A stretch of DNA of 64,000 bases from CAWJLE01 sp963843645 (GTDB lineage Bacteria > Chloroflexota > Anaerolineae > DAOTYC01). The DNA is taken from the NCBI GenBank assembly GCA_963843645.1, contig CAWJLE010000003.1:930001-994000 (forward strand), in the 5' to 3' direction. The number at the start of each line of letters is the position of its first letter. Positions within the stretch are counted from its first letter, which is position 1. Positions 44,893-55,060 of this stretch are shown here, one piece after another. The notes beneath the pieces were generated by a model, which searched no databases, was not told where the DNA came from, and saw only the letters and a list, made by a program, of their open reading frames with translations. The position numbers and the translations under genes are program-made.

Positions 44893-45652
44893 TTATTTCT
44901 TCGCGAGCGTTTTCGCCGCCAGGGCAGCGCCGACGATCCCGGCCTCGTTCAGAAGCCGGGCCGGCACGATCGGAATTTGGGCGCGCAACAACGGCAGGAA
45001 CTCGCCGTATTGCTTGCTGACGCCACCCCCCAAAATGAACAGGTCGGGCGAGAAGAGCGCTTCGAGCAAGGCCAGATATTCGTTGAGCCGACCGGCCCAC
45101 GTAGCCCAGTCCAGCTGTTCTTTCTGCCGGAATCCGATCCGAGCAATATTCCTCGGCATCGATCCCCCCGCGTGATGCGCTCAGCAAGGGGACGTGTCCG
45201 ACTTCCGTGTTCGGTACCAGAACGCCGTCGACGAACACGGCGCTGCCGATTCCTGTGCCGAAGGTCAGCAGCATGACCACGCCTTTGTGGCCCTTGCCCG
45301 CTCCGAACTTCATTTCCGCCATACCGGCGGCGTCGGCGTCATTGAGCAGAAGGGTGCGGCATCCGGTTCTCTTCTGCAGCAACCGGCGGCCATCCGTCCC
45401 GATCCAGGCCCGATCGATGTTGGCTGCCGTGTAGACGACGCCCTTTCGAACCACACCCGGCACGGTGCAGCCGATGGGTCCACGCCAGTGGAAATGACGG
45501 ACGATGTTTATTATTGCGTTGGCGACAGCGTCAGGTGTTGAGGGCTGCGGCGTCGGGATGCGGAAGCGGTCATCCGTCAGCACTCCCTTTTTTACATCCA
45601 CCGGCGCGCCTTTGACGCCGGATCCCCCAACGTCGATTCCCAGAATTTCCAC
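44893..45652 (-). CDS. ppgK: Polyphosphate glucokinase (ROK family), one frameshift
   Basis: Phosphorylates glucose using polyphosphate, and possibly ATP. It begins at GTG with EILGIDVGGSGVKGAPVDV, then PTPQPSTPDAVANAI, CTVPGVV, LLNDADAAGMAEMKFGAGKG and LLTFGTGIGSAVFVDGVLVP. One base near 45130 must be dropped to continue EEYCSDRIRQKEQLDWATWA, then NEYLALLEALFSPDLFILGG and VPARLLNEAGIVGAALAA. The repaired protein of about 253 residues is normal. It lies directly upstream of the NADH dehydrogenase gene on the same strand. Confidence 0.9.
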
Positions 45653-45827
45653 CTTCGCCTCCTCGCTGCGTTGCGGGCTTGACGCGATCCATGGCCGCCT
45701 CCCCGGATCGCACCTTCGCTTTTGATACCTGTATTATGGCCTCAGACGCACAGCTTTACAAACCGCCGTCAGGCCTGGAGAGCCACCTTCGATTGTCTGG
45801 TGATGCGAACACGGCAGAGAGCAAGAA

Positions 45828-45847
45828 GGGGCGGCAGCCACCGCCCC
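45828..45847 (-). terminator. Terminator downstream of the DUF1684 gene
   Basis: A 7-bp GC stem GGGGCGG/CCGCCCC with a 6-base loop (45828-45834, 45841-45847), followed on the minus strand by TTCTTGCTCTC. It falls in the 45653-45963 gap, where I see no gene. Confidence 0.55.
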
Positions 45848-45963
45848 AGCCCTGATGCACGCGCCGGTTGCGCCCCAACTCGAACCCGAACGCAGTCCGG
45901 ACCAGAACGCTGCCTCCTATTTTTCGCACCGAAGAGGGGAGCTATTCGGATGTTTGAGCCGCC

Positions 45964-46593
45964 TCAGCGCTCGAACGACTTCTCGCCGGCCTCCACCGCA
46001 AACGGCAGCCGGTTTTCGAGCGGCGGCATCAGGCATACGGTCTCGGGCTCGTAGGCGCAAGGCGGATTGTAGGCGTAATTGAAATCGAGAATCAGCTCGT
46101 CCGGCCCGCCACCCAGATCGGCGCCCTTCACGGCATCGTACAGATAGCGGCCGTTGCCATAGGTTTCGCGTCCGGACGTCGCATCCCGAAACGGGAGGAA
46201 CACGCCACCGCCGTAACCCTCGATCCAGAAGACGCTCAGCGCGACGGTCTGCCGTTGGGCGACGAAACGTACGAGGGCCACGCGTGTATACCGCAGAAGG
46301 CCGTCCACCGGCAGCTCCATTTCCAGCGTCTCCGGCGTGACGTCGCGATCCACCACGCCGATGACGCGCCAGTCGGGATCGTAAGGATAGTAGTGAAGGC
46401 CCGAAAAGTGCGTTCTCAATTCGGGCGGCACCGGCGACTGGGGATGGTCCTTGTACAGGGCGTTCCGCTTCGTGCAAAACTCGGCCCAGATGACGGGTTG
46501 CTCGGCCCACGACGCCCGCCGGACGGCGGCGTACATCTCACCCACCGTTCTCCGCCAGTGCGCCACAGTGAAAGGATTGTCCGGAACACTCAT
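45964..46593 (-). CDS. DUF1684 domain protein
   Basis: A conserved protein of unknown function, about 209 residues. Typical features are the N-terminal W-rich region, FSGLHYYPYDPDWRVIG, LSVFWIEGYGGGVFLPFRD and LDFNYAYNPPCAYEP, ending NRLPFAVEAGEKSF. The start at 46593 forms ATGA with the stop of the Rieske reductase and lies behind GGAGTGGAGC; a start at 46605 is also possible. Coupling to the reductase gene suggests a shared, still unknown, redox pathway. Confidence 0.85.
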   Translation of the reverse strand: MSVPDNPFTVAHWRRTVGEMYAAVRRASWAEQPVIWAEFCTKRNALYKDHPQSPVPPELRTHFSGLHYYPYDPDWRVIGVVDRDVTPETLEMELPVDGLLRYTRVALVRFVAQRQTVALSVFWIEGYGGGVFLPFRDATSGRETYGNGRYLYDAVKGADLGGGPDELILDFNYAYNPPCAYEPETVCLMPPLENRLPFAVEAGEKSFER

Positions 46594-48194
46594 GCTCCAC
46601 TCCATTTCTTCAACAACCGGGTGATTTCCTCCGGCGGCTTACCACGGAGCGCATCCGCTTCCGGGAGAGCACCCAGGCGCATCAACTCCGCAAAAGACAG
46701 GAGGTGCCCACTTAGCGTGCCCACAGCTGCCAGCAGGCGGTTGCCTTTTGCGTAGTAAGCCAGGAATTTGCGCTCTTCGACGTCGCCGGTGACGATCAGT
46801 TCTTCCCAGTCCCGGGTATAACCCGCATACCTGAACGACACCCCGTGCTGCTGTGTCCAGAAGAACGGCACGCCGCGGAAGGGCTCTCCCTTTCCGGCCA
46901 TCGACCGCCCGGCCGCCCGGCCATGCTGCAGGGCGACGCGCCAGTGCTCGATGCGGATGGGGCCGCCGCCGAATGGATTGGGGAACCGAGCCACATCGCC
47001 GGCAGCCCAGACGCCGTAGTGCGCCGGCTGGTCGCCGATCTTGACGCGGAATTGCTCGTCCACGTCCAGGCTGCCATCGCGATTCAGCGGAACGCCCTGC
47101 ACGAAGTCCGTCACCGGCCGCACGCCGACGCCCACGACCACCAGGCCCGCGGAAAGCGCCGTCCCATCGTCCAGTTCCACGCCCGTCACCCGGTCCTCAC
47201 CACTGAACCTCTTAACGCCACGCCCCAGCTCGAACGCAACGCCGTTGGCAACGTGCAGCGCCTGGATCGCCTTGCCCACTGGCGCGCCCAGGGTCCGCTC
47301 GAACGGAGTCGCTTCGGGCGCCACTACCGTCACGGCCAGGCCGCGCGCCTTCAGGCTGGCCGCCACCTCCATGCCGATGAAACTTGCACCGACCACTACG
47401 GCCTGCTCGACGCCCGGCAGGGAGGCGATGATAGCATCACAGTCTTCGCGTGAACGTAGAGTGAACACCCCCGCCAGGTCTGCGCCGGGGACGTTCAGTG
47501 TTCGAGGCGACGCACCCGTGGCAATCAAGACCGTATCGGGTGACATCTCACCGCCGCTTTCCAGCCGAATGGCGCGCGTCTTCACGTCCAGCGCAACCAC
47601 GCGGTCGCGAATCCGCTCTATGCCGTACTCCTGGTAGAATCGCGCCGGACGGAGCGCCAGCCACGAAGCAGGCGCCTTTCCGGACAGGTAGCTCTTGCTG
47701 AGGTTGGGACGATCGTAGGGCCAGCGATCCTCGGGGCTGACTACCACGATGCGGCCCCGGTACTCTTCCTGGCGCAGCGTCTCAATCGCGGACGCGGCCG
47801 CCGCACCCCCGCCGATCACCACGAAGGTCCGACCGTCCGCCTGCGGATCGAAGGAAGCCATCGCCATCGCGACCCGCTCAGGCGCATCGTCCGGCACGTC
47901 CACGAAGACGTCGTCACCATCGATACGCACGGCAAAGCGCGGTATGCCGTTCAGCGGTGGCGGCTCCAACATGTCTCCGGTGCGCACGTCGAAAGTAGCC
48001 TGGTGCCAGGGACACATCACGCGCGTCTCGTGCAGCAGCCCATCCGTGAGCGGCCCTCCATAGTGCGGGCACACCGCTCCCGTCGCGTGGAGCTCTCCCC
48101 CGACCTTTGCGAGAAGGACGGGCCGTTCGCCCACCATGACCTTCATCATCTCACCGTCGTGCAAGTCATCAACGCGTGCGACCTTGGCTTCCAT
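46590..48194 (-). CDS. Rieske-type ferredoxin domain fused to FAD/NAD(P) reductase (AIFM3-like)
   Basis: A 534-residue electron-transfer enzyme. The N-terminal Rieske domain binds 2Fe-2S through CPHYGGPL and CPWHQATFD (Cys-x-His pairs, about residues 45-65). The reductase part has FAD motif VVIGGGAAAASAIETLRQEE, RPNLSKSYLSGKAPASW, NAD motif AVVVGASFIGMEVAASLKAR and VWAAGDVARFPNPF, and a C-terminal dimerisation-type domain. The start at 48194 follows AAAGGA; the frame upstream to 48308 is not needed. It is likely soluble. Confidence 0.92.
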   Translation of the reverse strand: MEAKVARVDDLHDGEMMKVMVGERPVLLAKVGGELHATGAVCPHYGGPLTDGLLHETRVMCPWHQATFDVRTGDMLEPPPLNGIPRFAVRIDGDDVFVDVPDDAPERVAMAMASFDPQADGRTFVVIGGGAAAASAIETLRQEEYRGRIVVVSPEDRWPYDRPNLSKSYLSGKAPASWLALRPARFYQEYGIERIRDRVVALDVKTRAIRLESGGEMSPDTVLIATGASPRTLNVPGADLAGVFTLRSREDCDAIIASLPGVEQAVVVGASFIGMEVAASLKARGLAVTVVAPEATPFERTLGAPVGKAIQALHVANGVAFELGRGVKRFSGEDRVTGVELDDGTALSAGLVVVGVGVRPVTDFVQGVPLNRDGSLDVDEQFRVKIGDQPAHYGVWAAGDVARFPNPFGGGPIRIEHWRVALQHGRAAGRSMAGKGEPFRGVPFFWTQQHGVSFRYAGYTRDWEELIVTGDVEERKFLAYYAKGNRLLAAVGTLSGHLLSFAELMRLGALPEADALRGKPPEEITRLLKKWSGA

Positions 48195-48653
48195 GTGTGC
48201 TGTTATTCCTTTCTGTGGGTGCGGTGCCGTCCTAGTCAGGCATTGAGACCTGCAGGTTCGGTCCAGATCTCCTGGGATGCGGACGGCCATCGACTGGATC
48301 GCGGGCAAGAACGGCCAGAGGGACAGATGAGACTCGCGCCGTTCGAAGCCCTTTGGAAGGTAAACAGAGGACGTGCCCGTTCAAATACGAGGCAATACGA
48401 TATTACGACATCTCATTGCGCTAATGGTACCTCATTTCCAGCAAGTGTCAAGACAATCTGGTTTCTTTGGGGACTTTTGGTCAGGACCGGGCCGCGGCCT
48501 CGTCCATTGACAGGATATGCCCGAACTCCAGATTCTACGAAGCACTCAACATGGCACTTGCATGCAGTGATAGAATCAGGATAGTAGTATGTGCACTTTT
48601 TCGATGAACACGAGAACTGGCCGTCACGCCAGACCAGGGGAGGTCACGCACCA
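48195..48653. other. Divergent intergenic region
   Basis: About 460 bases between the Rieske reductase (-) and a disulfide oxidoreductase (+). On the minus strand TTGACA is followed after 16 bases by TACCAT near 48430-48455, a possible promoter for the reductase operon. No coding sequence is supported. The + strand gene starts behind GGGAGGT. Confidence 0.45.
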
Positions 48654-50054
48654 ATGCCGACAACAGAGGACTATCAGGCCATCGTCATCGGATCCGGTCA
48701 GGGCGGCACGCCCCTGGCCCGAGCCCTGGCTCACGCCGGCTGGAAGACCGCGCTGATTGAGAGAGAACACGTGGGCGGCACCTGCGTCAACGAGGGTTGC
48801 TCGCCGACCAAAACCATGGTGGCCAGCGCCAGGGTCGCCTATCTGGCCCGGCGAGCGGCGGATTACGGCGTCCACACGGGCACGGTGACGGTGGACATGC
48901 TCCGTGTCCGCCAGCGAAAGCGCGACATCGTCACGAGCTTCCGTGACGGCGATCTGAAGCGCATTGAGGCAGCTGCCCCAGCACTGGACCTCCTCATGGG
49001 CGAAGCGCACTTCGTCGACACGCACTCCGTCGAGGTGCGCCTCAACGATGGAGGCATGCGTCTGCTGAACGGGAAACAGATCTTCATCAATACCGGCGCT
49101 CATCCGGCGCGGCCGTCGATCCCCGGCCTCGACAGTGTGCCGACCCTGGACTCGACGTCGATCATGGAACTCGATGCCGTGCCGGAACGCCTGATCGTTG
49201 TCGGTGGAGGCTACGTCGGTCTGGAATTCGCGCAGATGTTCCGCCGCTTCGGCAGCCAGGTCACTCTCGTGCAACGGGGTCCGCAGTTGCTGGGACGCGA
49301 GGACGAGGACGTGGCCCAGGCGGTCGCAGAGATTCTGCGCGAGGACGGCGTGGAGGTGCTGCTCAACTCCACCGCCCAAGCTGTGGATCTGAACAGCGAC
49401 GGCCACATCCAAATGGCCGTCCGGAGCCCGGAAGGGCAGCAATCGATATCCGGTACACACCTGCTCCTGGCCGTGGGTCGGGCGCCCAACACGGATCGCC
49501 TCGACTTGAGTGCGGCAGGTGTTGAGATCGGCGACCACGGACTGGTCCGCGTGAACGAGCGCTTGGAGACGAACGTCCCCGGCATCTACGCCCTCGGTGA
49601 CGTCAAGGGCGGCCCGGCGTTCACGCACATCTCCTACGACGATTTCCGCATCATACGCACGAATCTGCTGGAAGGCGGCCGTGCCACGACCACCGGACGC
49701 ATGGTGCCGTACACAGTGTACATCGATCCACAATTGGGCCGCGTGGGGCTGACGGAGCGGGAAGCACGTGAGGGCGGCCACCGCATTCGTGTGGCCAAGA
49801 TGTCGATGAGTCGAGTGGCCCGAGCGTTGGAAACCGACGAGTCACGAGGCGTCATGAAGGTCATCGTGGAGGCCGACACTCAGCTGATCCTGGGCGCGGC
49901 CGTACTGGGGCTCGAGGGCGGAGAGCTTATGTCTATGCTGGAGATCGCCATGCTGGGCCGTGTCCCATACCCCGTTCTGCGCGAGGCGACCCTGGCCCAT
50001 CCCACCCTCGCCGAATCTCTCAACAACGTATTCAACAACTTCGTGGACGAGTGA
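48654..50054 (+). CDS. Pyridine nucleotide-disulfide oxidoreductase (mercuric reductase / RclA-like)
   Basis: A soluble flavoprotein of 466 residues. FAD motif AIVIGSGQGGTPLARALAHA, redox-active Cys pair in GGTCVNEGCSPTKTMVASA, NAD motif IVVGGGYVGLEFAQMFRRFG and IYALGDVKGGPAFTHISYD. The C terminus reads LREATLAHPTLAESLNNVFN: the catalytic His of lipoamide dehydrogenases (HxHPT) is Leu here, and no C-terminal Cys pair of MerA is present. That fits RclA-like or general thiol/electrophile oxidoreductases more than a true lipoamide dehydrogenase or MerA. The start follows GGGAGGT. Confidence 0.88.
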   Translation: MPTTEDYQAIVIGSGQGGTPLARALAHAGWKTALIEREHVGGTCVNEGCSPTKTMVASARVAYLARRAADYGVHTGTVTVDMLRVRQRKRDIVTSFRDGDLKRIEAAAPALDLLMGEAHFVDTHSVEVRLNDGGMRLLNGKQIFINTGAHPARPSIPGLDSVPTLDSTSIMELDAVPERLIVVGGGYVGLEFAQMFRRFGSQVTLVQRGPQLLGREDEDVAQAVAEILREDGVEVLLNSTAQAVDLNSDGHIQMAVRSPEGQQSISGTHLLLAVGRAPNTDRLDLSAAGVEIGDHGLVRVNERLETNVPGIYALGDVKGGPAFTHISYDDFRIIRTNLLEGGRATTTGRMVPYTVYIDPQLGRVGLTEREAREGGHRIRVAKMSMSRVARALETDESRGVMKVIVEADTQLILGAAVLGLEGGELMSMLEIAMLGRVPYPVLREATLAHPTLAESLNNVFNNFVDE

Positions 50055-50058
50055 GGCC

Positions 50059-51207
50059 CTACGCCTGCACGGCCCAGACTTCGGCGCCCTCGCTTGCCTG
50101 GCAGATGTAGAGCGCCGGGTTGAGGTGGGTGGCCTGTTGATAGTCCGCCGCCACGGCTGCAGCAAACGAGTCCGAGACTTCTGCGCGAACCAGCGCCACG
50201 GCGCAACCGCCGAAACCGCCGCCGGTCATGCGCGCACCGAAACAGCCAGGTTGCCGCTGCGCAATCTCCACCATCTTGTCCATTTTGCTCGTCGAAATCT
50301 CGAAATCGTCACGCATGCTGACGTGGCTGGCATCCATCAATCGGCCCAACTCCGCTGCGTCACCGCGGCGCATCGCTTCTGCGGCCTGCAGCGTTCGCTC
50401 GTCCTCGGTAACCACGTGACGAGCTCGCCGTCGGGTGACGTCGTCCAGCATGCCGGCCTTCGCCTCGAATTGTGCGACCGAAACGTCACGTAACGCCGCA
50501 ACACCAAATGCGGCCGCGGCCGCCTCACATTGGGCGCGCCGCTCGTTGTACGCCGAGCCGACCAGCCCGCGTCGGGTCGCGGTGTCCATGATCACCACTG
50601 CCGTCTCCGGCGGGAGTGGCACCGCCTGCGTCTCCAGCGACCGGCAATCGATCAGCAGGGCATGCCCCGCCTTCCCTGCAGCGGAAATCATCTGGTCCAT
50701 AATACCGCAGTTCATGCCTACCCACTTGTTCTCGGCCTTCTGGCCCAGCCGGGCCATCGCCGGAGGATCCCACGGCCAGTCTGCGATCGCCGTGAAAGCA
50801 CGCGCTGTGGCCATCTCCAGCGCCGCAGACGACGACAGGCCTGCGCCAATCGGCACGTCGCTGGCGATCGCGCCCTCCCACCCACGCAGGGCATAGCCGG
50901 CCTGCTGCATCGCCCAGGCCGTGCCTTTCAGATACTCGATCCAGCTTTCGCCGTCCTTCTGCAGCCTGTCCAACACGAACTCAGCCTGTCTGCCCACGTG
51001 GAGAGACAGTGCCACCACGCGGCCATCGTCGCGCGGCCGGAGCGCGATCCAGATCGCTCGATCGATGGCGATGGGCAGCACGAATCCATCGTTGTAGTCG
51101 GTATGCTCACCGATCACGTTGACCCGTCCCGGTGCCCGAACGACGAGTGTCGGATCGGCGTCGAATTGCTTGCGGAACTCCGCGATGATCTGGGATCGAA
51201 GATTCAT
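50059..51207 (-). CDS. galK: Galactokinase
   Basis: Phosphorylates galactose at C-1 in the Leloir pathway. The 382-residue protein has the galactokinase signature GRVNVIGEHTDYNDGFVLPI, the GHMP ATP-binding motif DVPIGAGLSSSAALEMATA, the substrate Asp region MNCGIMDQMISAAGKAGHAL and GARMTGGGFGGCAVALV. The frame is intact. It follows galT immediately, so galT and galK form one minus-strand unit. Confidence 0.96.
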   Translation of the reverse strand: MNLRSQIIAEFRKQFDADPTLVVRAPGRVNVIGEHTDYNDGFVLPIAIDRAIWIALRPRDDGRVVALSLHVGRQAEFVLDRLQKDGESWIEYLKGTAWAMQQAGYALRGWEGAIASDVPIGAGLSSSAALEMATARAFTAIADWPWDPPAMARLGQKAENKWVGMNCGIMDQMISAAGKAGHALLIDCRSLETQAVPLPPETAVVIMDTATRRGLVGSAYNERRAQCEAAAAAFGVAALRDVSVAQFEAKAGMLDDVTRRRARHVVTEDERTLQAAEAMRRGDAAELGRLMDASHVSMRDDFEISTSKMDKMVEIAQRQPGCFGARMTGGGFGGCAVALVRAEVSDSFAAAVAADYQQATHLNPALYICQASEGAEVWAVQA

Positions 51208-51208
51208 C

Positions 51209-52259
51209 TCACCTGGCCTTGTAGTGGATTTCAGATAGGGCGCGCAGCCGCTCGGCGGCCTGCTCGGCCGTCAAATCGCGCTGCACTTCAGCCATCATCT
51301 CGTACCCAACCATGAACTTCTTCACCGTAGCGGAGCGCAGGAGCGGCGGGTAGAAGTGAGCGTGCAACTGCCAGTGGGTATCCTCGCCGGCATCGGGGCC
51401 GGTCGGCGCGCCGTGCCAGCCCATCGAGTACGGGAATGACACCTCGAACAGGTTATCGTATCGGGTCAATAACCGCTTGAGTATCTCGGCCAGCGCGTCC
51501 CGTTCCGGATCGCTAAGCTCGGGTAAGCGCCGGACGTAGCGCCGGGGCAAGAGCAGCGTTTCGAACGGCCAGAAGCCCCAGAACGGGATGACCACCAGCC
51601 AATGCGCGTTCTCGACGACCGTCCGTTCTCCGTCGGCGGCCTCCAGTGCGGCGTAGTCCACGAGCAGCGGCGATCCGTGGGCCTCGAAGTAGCCGCGCTG
51701 CTGGCGCTCTTCCTTGCTCGGCTCATTGGGCAGCGCCGTCCCAGCCCAGACCTGGCCGTGCGGGTGTGGATTGGACGCGCCCATCATGGCGCCCTTGTTT
51801 TCGAACACCTGCACCCAGCGGTAGCGTGCGCCCAGTTCGGTCACCTGCTGAGCCCACACGTCCACCACGCGGCGGATGTCCGACAACTCCATCTCCGGCA
51901 GCGTCAAGTCGTGGCGCGGTGAGAAGCAGATCACGCGGCACGTGCCCTGCTGGCCCTGCGCAGTCAGCAACACGTGCGGGCTCACCGGCGCTGGGGGGGT
52001 ATCCGGACGCAGCGTCGCGAAATCATTGGTGAAGACGAACGTCGAAATCGTACTGAGGATTCCGCACGCCGCCGGCCCGCTCGTTGCCGGGGCATAAGTA
52101 ACAAAATGGATCGTAGCGCGGTCGCTCGTCCACCGACGCCTTCTCCACCTGACCTAGCCAGGGGCGCTGCGTCCGGTGCGGCGACACCAGCACCCACTCT
52201 CCGGTCAGCGGGTTGAGCCGCCGGTGTGGGTGCTCACGAATATCGAACTGGTCCGTCAC
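51209..52259 (-). CDS. galT: Galactose-1-phosphate uridylyltransferase (one frameshift)
   Basis: Transfers UMP between UDP-glucose and galactose-1-phosphate. It starts MTDQFDIREHPHRRLNPLTG and has the zinc-site CYLCPGN. One base near 52037 must be dropped to continue YDFDVVFTNDFATLRPD. Then follow ENKGAMMGASNPHPHGQVWA with the catalytic HPH, and LLPRRYVRRLPELSD and THWQLHAHFYPPLLR. The repaired protein has about 349 residues. It is the first gene of the galT-galK unit. Confidence 0.93.
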
Positions 52260-52291
52260 GGAGTCACTCCTGCACGATGGGATCAGGAAGT

Positions 52292-52297
52292 ATTATA
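52292..52297 (-). promoter_or_regulatory. Candidate -10 box for galT-galK
   Basis: A perfect TATAAT on the minus strand 32-38 bases before the galT start. No convincing -35 box is seen (TTTCCC 18 bases upstream), so it may need an activator. Confidence 0.45.
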
Positions 52298-52420
52298 GCC
52301 GAGCAAGTCTCTTTTGGGAAACCCACTCCGCATGGGCCAGGCATCCCACTACATAACGAGCAGTCAAGAGCTTCGCCGATGCATCGAGTCACCTGTCACC
52401 TTCCACTTCAAGGTCCACTG

Positions 52421-52450
52421 TTGACAACGCACGTTTTCTCATGATACAAT
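52421..52450 (+). promoter_or_regulatory. Consensus promoter of the beta-helix protein gene
   Basis: TTGACA (52421-52426), 18 bases, TACAAT (52445-52450), followed by a leader of about 155 bases before the start at 52614. This lies in the 354-base gap between galT and the beta-helix gene. Confidence 0.75.
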
Positions 52451-52613
52451 GGTTACGATCGGCATTAAGTGACACAATCGCATATCTGAATTGAGCCCCT
52501 TCTTATCAATTCATTCACAGTTACGCGCCTCGCCCGGTAGTGACCAAGCGCCAGCCGGGACGTGACTCGAGTCGTTCGGCTCGCCCAACCTACAGGAAAA
52601 GAGGAGTATCAGC

Positions 52614-54902
52614 ATGGGCAACGTGATCACATGCCGGAGCCGTCTGTGGTTCGTCCTTGCCTTCGGTCTGCTGCTGGCCGCAACGCTGTGGTTGCTGCCG
52701 GCCCAGGCGCTGGCCGATGGGCCGACGTGCTACGCCCGCGTCGGTGCGTCTTCGCCCTACACCAGCAGCGACGCCTCCGCCGTCCAGCAGGCGGTCGACG
52801 CAGCTGCGGACGGCGACCTGGTCAAGGTGGCCGGCTACTGCCAGGGCGTGCAGGCGCGCGATGGGCTAACGCAGACGGTCTACATCAGCAAGGCCATCAC
52901 GCTGCAGGGCGGCTACAGTCCCCTGGACTGGCTGACCCCCGACCCGGAGCTGCACCCGACGACGCTGGACGCGAACGGCCTGGGCCGCGTCGTGGTTATC
53001 ACGGACGGGGTGCCGGGCACGCTGGCCGACCTCAGTGTCGTCAACGGATACTGGGCAACGGGCAGCGCGGCCGGCCTGGCCTATGGCCCTGTAACCCTGA
53101 CCCACGTGAACGTCCTCAGCAATACCGCTGAGGAGGGCCTGGGCGGGTTGGCCGTCTGGGGCGACGTCACGGCGGTTGGCGGCCTGTTCCAAGGCAACCG
53201 TTCGGGTTTGTGCTGGTGCTGGAACGGCGCGTTGGGCGCCGTGGGCAACCTTACGGCGACCGACTCCCGATTCGTGAACAATTGGGGCGGAATTGGAGCG
53301 AGCGTGATTGCCAGTGGCACGATCACGCTGATGGGCGGCAGCTTCGAGAACAATGAGGCCGTGATGGGACCCGCGGTTGTGGCCATGGGCCCGCTGATCG
53401 TCACGGGCACTCAGTTCTTCGACAACGCCGCGACACGGATAACCACCACGGTCGGCCTCGGCGGGGCGTGCATGGTCCAAAGCGACGGCCCTGTCCATAT
53501 CGTCAACGCGTTGTTTGCCGGCAACACCGCCGCCGGCGGCGGCGCGCTGTTCTACAAGGGGACGGGCGTTTCTGACATCTTGTTCAGCACCATCGTGGGC
53601 GCCGACAGCCCTCACGCCACATCGGCCGTCTACGTGGGCGGCGGCACGCTGCATATGACCAATACGATCGTGGCCAGCTACACCATCCCCATCAGCGCCG
53701 AAGTCGGCTCGTCCGCGAGCGAGGACTATAACCTGTTCTTCAACACTGGGCCGTCCCTCGGTCCAGTCACGAGCGGCAGCCACCATCCCGTCGGTGACCC
53801 GCGCTTCGTCCGGGACGACACCGGTGCGAACCCGGCAGACGGGGACTACCACCTCCGCGCCGGCAGTCCGGCCATTAACGCCGGCATCGACCTCGGCGTA
53901 GATACGGACCTGGAGGACCACGTCCGGCCGCAAGGCGGCGGCTTCGACCTCGGCGCGTTCGAGTCGCCCTATGGGGCCGCCGACCTGGCGCTGGCCAAGA
54001 CCGGCCCGACTCTGATCATCGCCGGGCAGACGGTTACCTACACCGTGGTGATGACGAATAACGGGCCGGGGCTGGCCTCGCAGGCCACGATCGTGGACGC
54101 GCTGCCCGCCAGTCTGTCCTTGGTCGGAACGGAAGTGACGCGCTCCATCACGGGCTCGTTGAGTTGCGACGGGGCGGTCTGCCGCGCCGCCCGTGTGACC
54201 ATGGGCGAGGTCGTGACTATGACAGTAGCCGCCCTGGTCGACCCGAACCTGCCCTTCGCCACCTGGGTCACCAACACCGCCATCGTCGCCAGCGTTGACG
54301 ACAGCGACACGGACAACAACTCGGCCAGCCAGGCGTCGCACACGGCCTTCCAACCTCGACTCAGCCCCAAGTATCTCTATTTCCCGCTGGTACTGCACAA
54401 CTTCTTGGCGCCCGACGAGCGACCTGACCTGGTCGCCAGCTTCGCCGTAACCGCACGTGCTTCCGTCGAGTCCATGGGCGTAACGGCAATCATCACAAAT
54501 CAGGGTGCCACCGCGGCAGGGCCATTCTGGGTCGACTTCTATACGAACCCGGACCCCGTACCCAATCGTGCCAACGTCATCTGGCCGGACACCTGCTCGC
54601 TGAGCCCATGCTACGGCATCGCCTGGCACGTGCCCAGCCTGGCCGCTGGAGAGAGCATCGTCTTGACGTCCAGCCCAAACAGCTACGACCCGACGTACAC
54701 GAACTGGGCGGACGAGTTCGCTCCGGGCACGACCGACCTGTACCTGTACGCTGATAGCTGGCAGCCGGGCAGTCCCTCCGGCGCGGTGCTGGAAAGCAAC
54801 GAGACCAACAACCGCGCCGAGTTGCACGCCAAGTTCGGCATCGGTAAGCCCACGCAAGGGGCTGCCGCTCCACGGTTCATCCCACCGCGCCCGGCGCCGT
54901 GA
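52614..54902 (+). CDS. Secreted beta-helix protein with DUF11 and CARDB-like domains
   Basis: A 762-residue extracellular protein. A signal peptide (LWFVLAFGLLLAATLWLLPA) is followed by a right-handed parallel beta-helix region (about residues 45-440) with repeated short hydrophobic rungs such as GTLADLSVVNGYWATGSA and GPVTLTHVNVLSNTAEEGL. Then comes a DUF11 domain (about 455-575: DLALAKTGPTLIIAGQTVTY, MTNNGPGLASQATIVDALP), a linker with YLYFPLVLHNF that is common in Chloroflexota surface proteins, and a CARDB-like domain (PDLVASFAVTARASVESMG to ETNNRAEL). No catalytic site was recognised. It is probably a surface adhesin or glycan-associated protein. The RBS is AAGAGGAG. Confidence 0.85.
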   Translation: MGNVITCRSRLWFVLAFGLLLAATLWLLPAQALADGPTCYARVGASSPYTSSDASAVQQAVDAAADGDLVKVAGYCQGVQARDGLTQTVYISKAITLQGGYSPLDWLTPDPELHPTTLDANGLGRVVVITDGVPGTLADLSVVNGYWATGSAAGLAYGPVTLTHVNVLSNTAEEGLGGLAVWGDVTAVGGLFQGNRSGLCWCWNGALGAVGNLTATDSRFVNNWGGIGASVIASGTITLMGGSFENNEAVMGPAVVAMGPLIVTGTQFFDNAATRITTTVGLGGACMVQSDGPVHIVNALFAGNTAAGGGALFYKGTGVSDILFSTIVGADSPHATSAVYVGGGTLHMTNTIVASYTIPISAEVGSSASEDYNLFFNTGPSLGPVTSGSHHPVGDPRFVRDDTGANPADGDYHLRAGSPAINAGIDLGVDTDLEDHVRPQGGGFDLGAFESPYGAADLALAKTGPTLIIAGQTVTYTVVMTNNGPGLASQATIVDALPASLSLVGTEVTRSITGSLSCDGAVCRAARVTMGEVVTMTVAALVDPNLPFATWVTNTAIVASVDDSDTDNNSASQASHTAFQPRLSPKYLYFPLVLHNFLAPDERPDLVASFAVTARASVESMGVTAIITNQGATAAGPFWVDFYTNPDPVPNRANVIWPDTCSLSPCYGIAWHVPSLAAGESIVLTSSPNSYDPTYTNWADEFAPGTTDLYLYADSWQPGSPSGAVLESNETNNRAELHAKFGIGKPTQGAAAPRFIPPRPAP

Positions 54903-55060
54903 GGAGAACGGAAGAACGTTCACACAGAAGTACGCTAAGGAGCAAAGCGACGGCGACAAAAGCAAAGGTCTACAAAGATACTCGACGCATGTGAAGCGCT
55001 ATGCAGCGAAAATGGAGGGCTTGACCCGGCATTACTCCCTGTGAGACTGCATGCCGAGTT

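Noticed and set aside
52866..54965. 699-residue minus-strand open frame
   Set aside because: It is antisense to the beta-helix protein, which has a signal peptide, promoter and domains.
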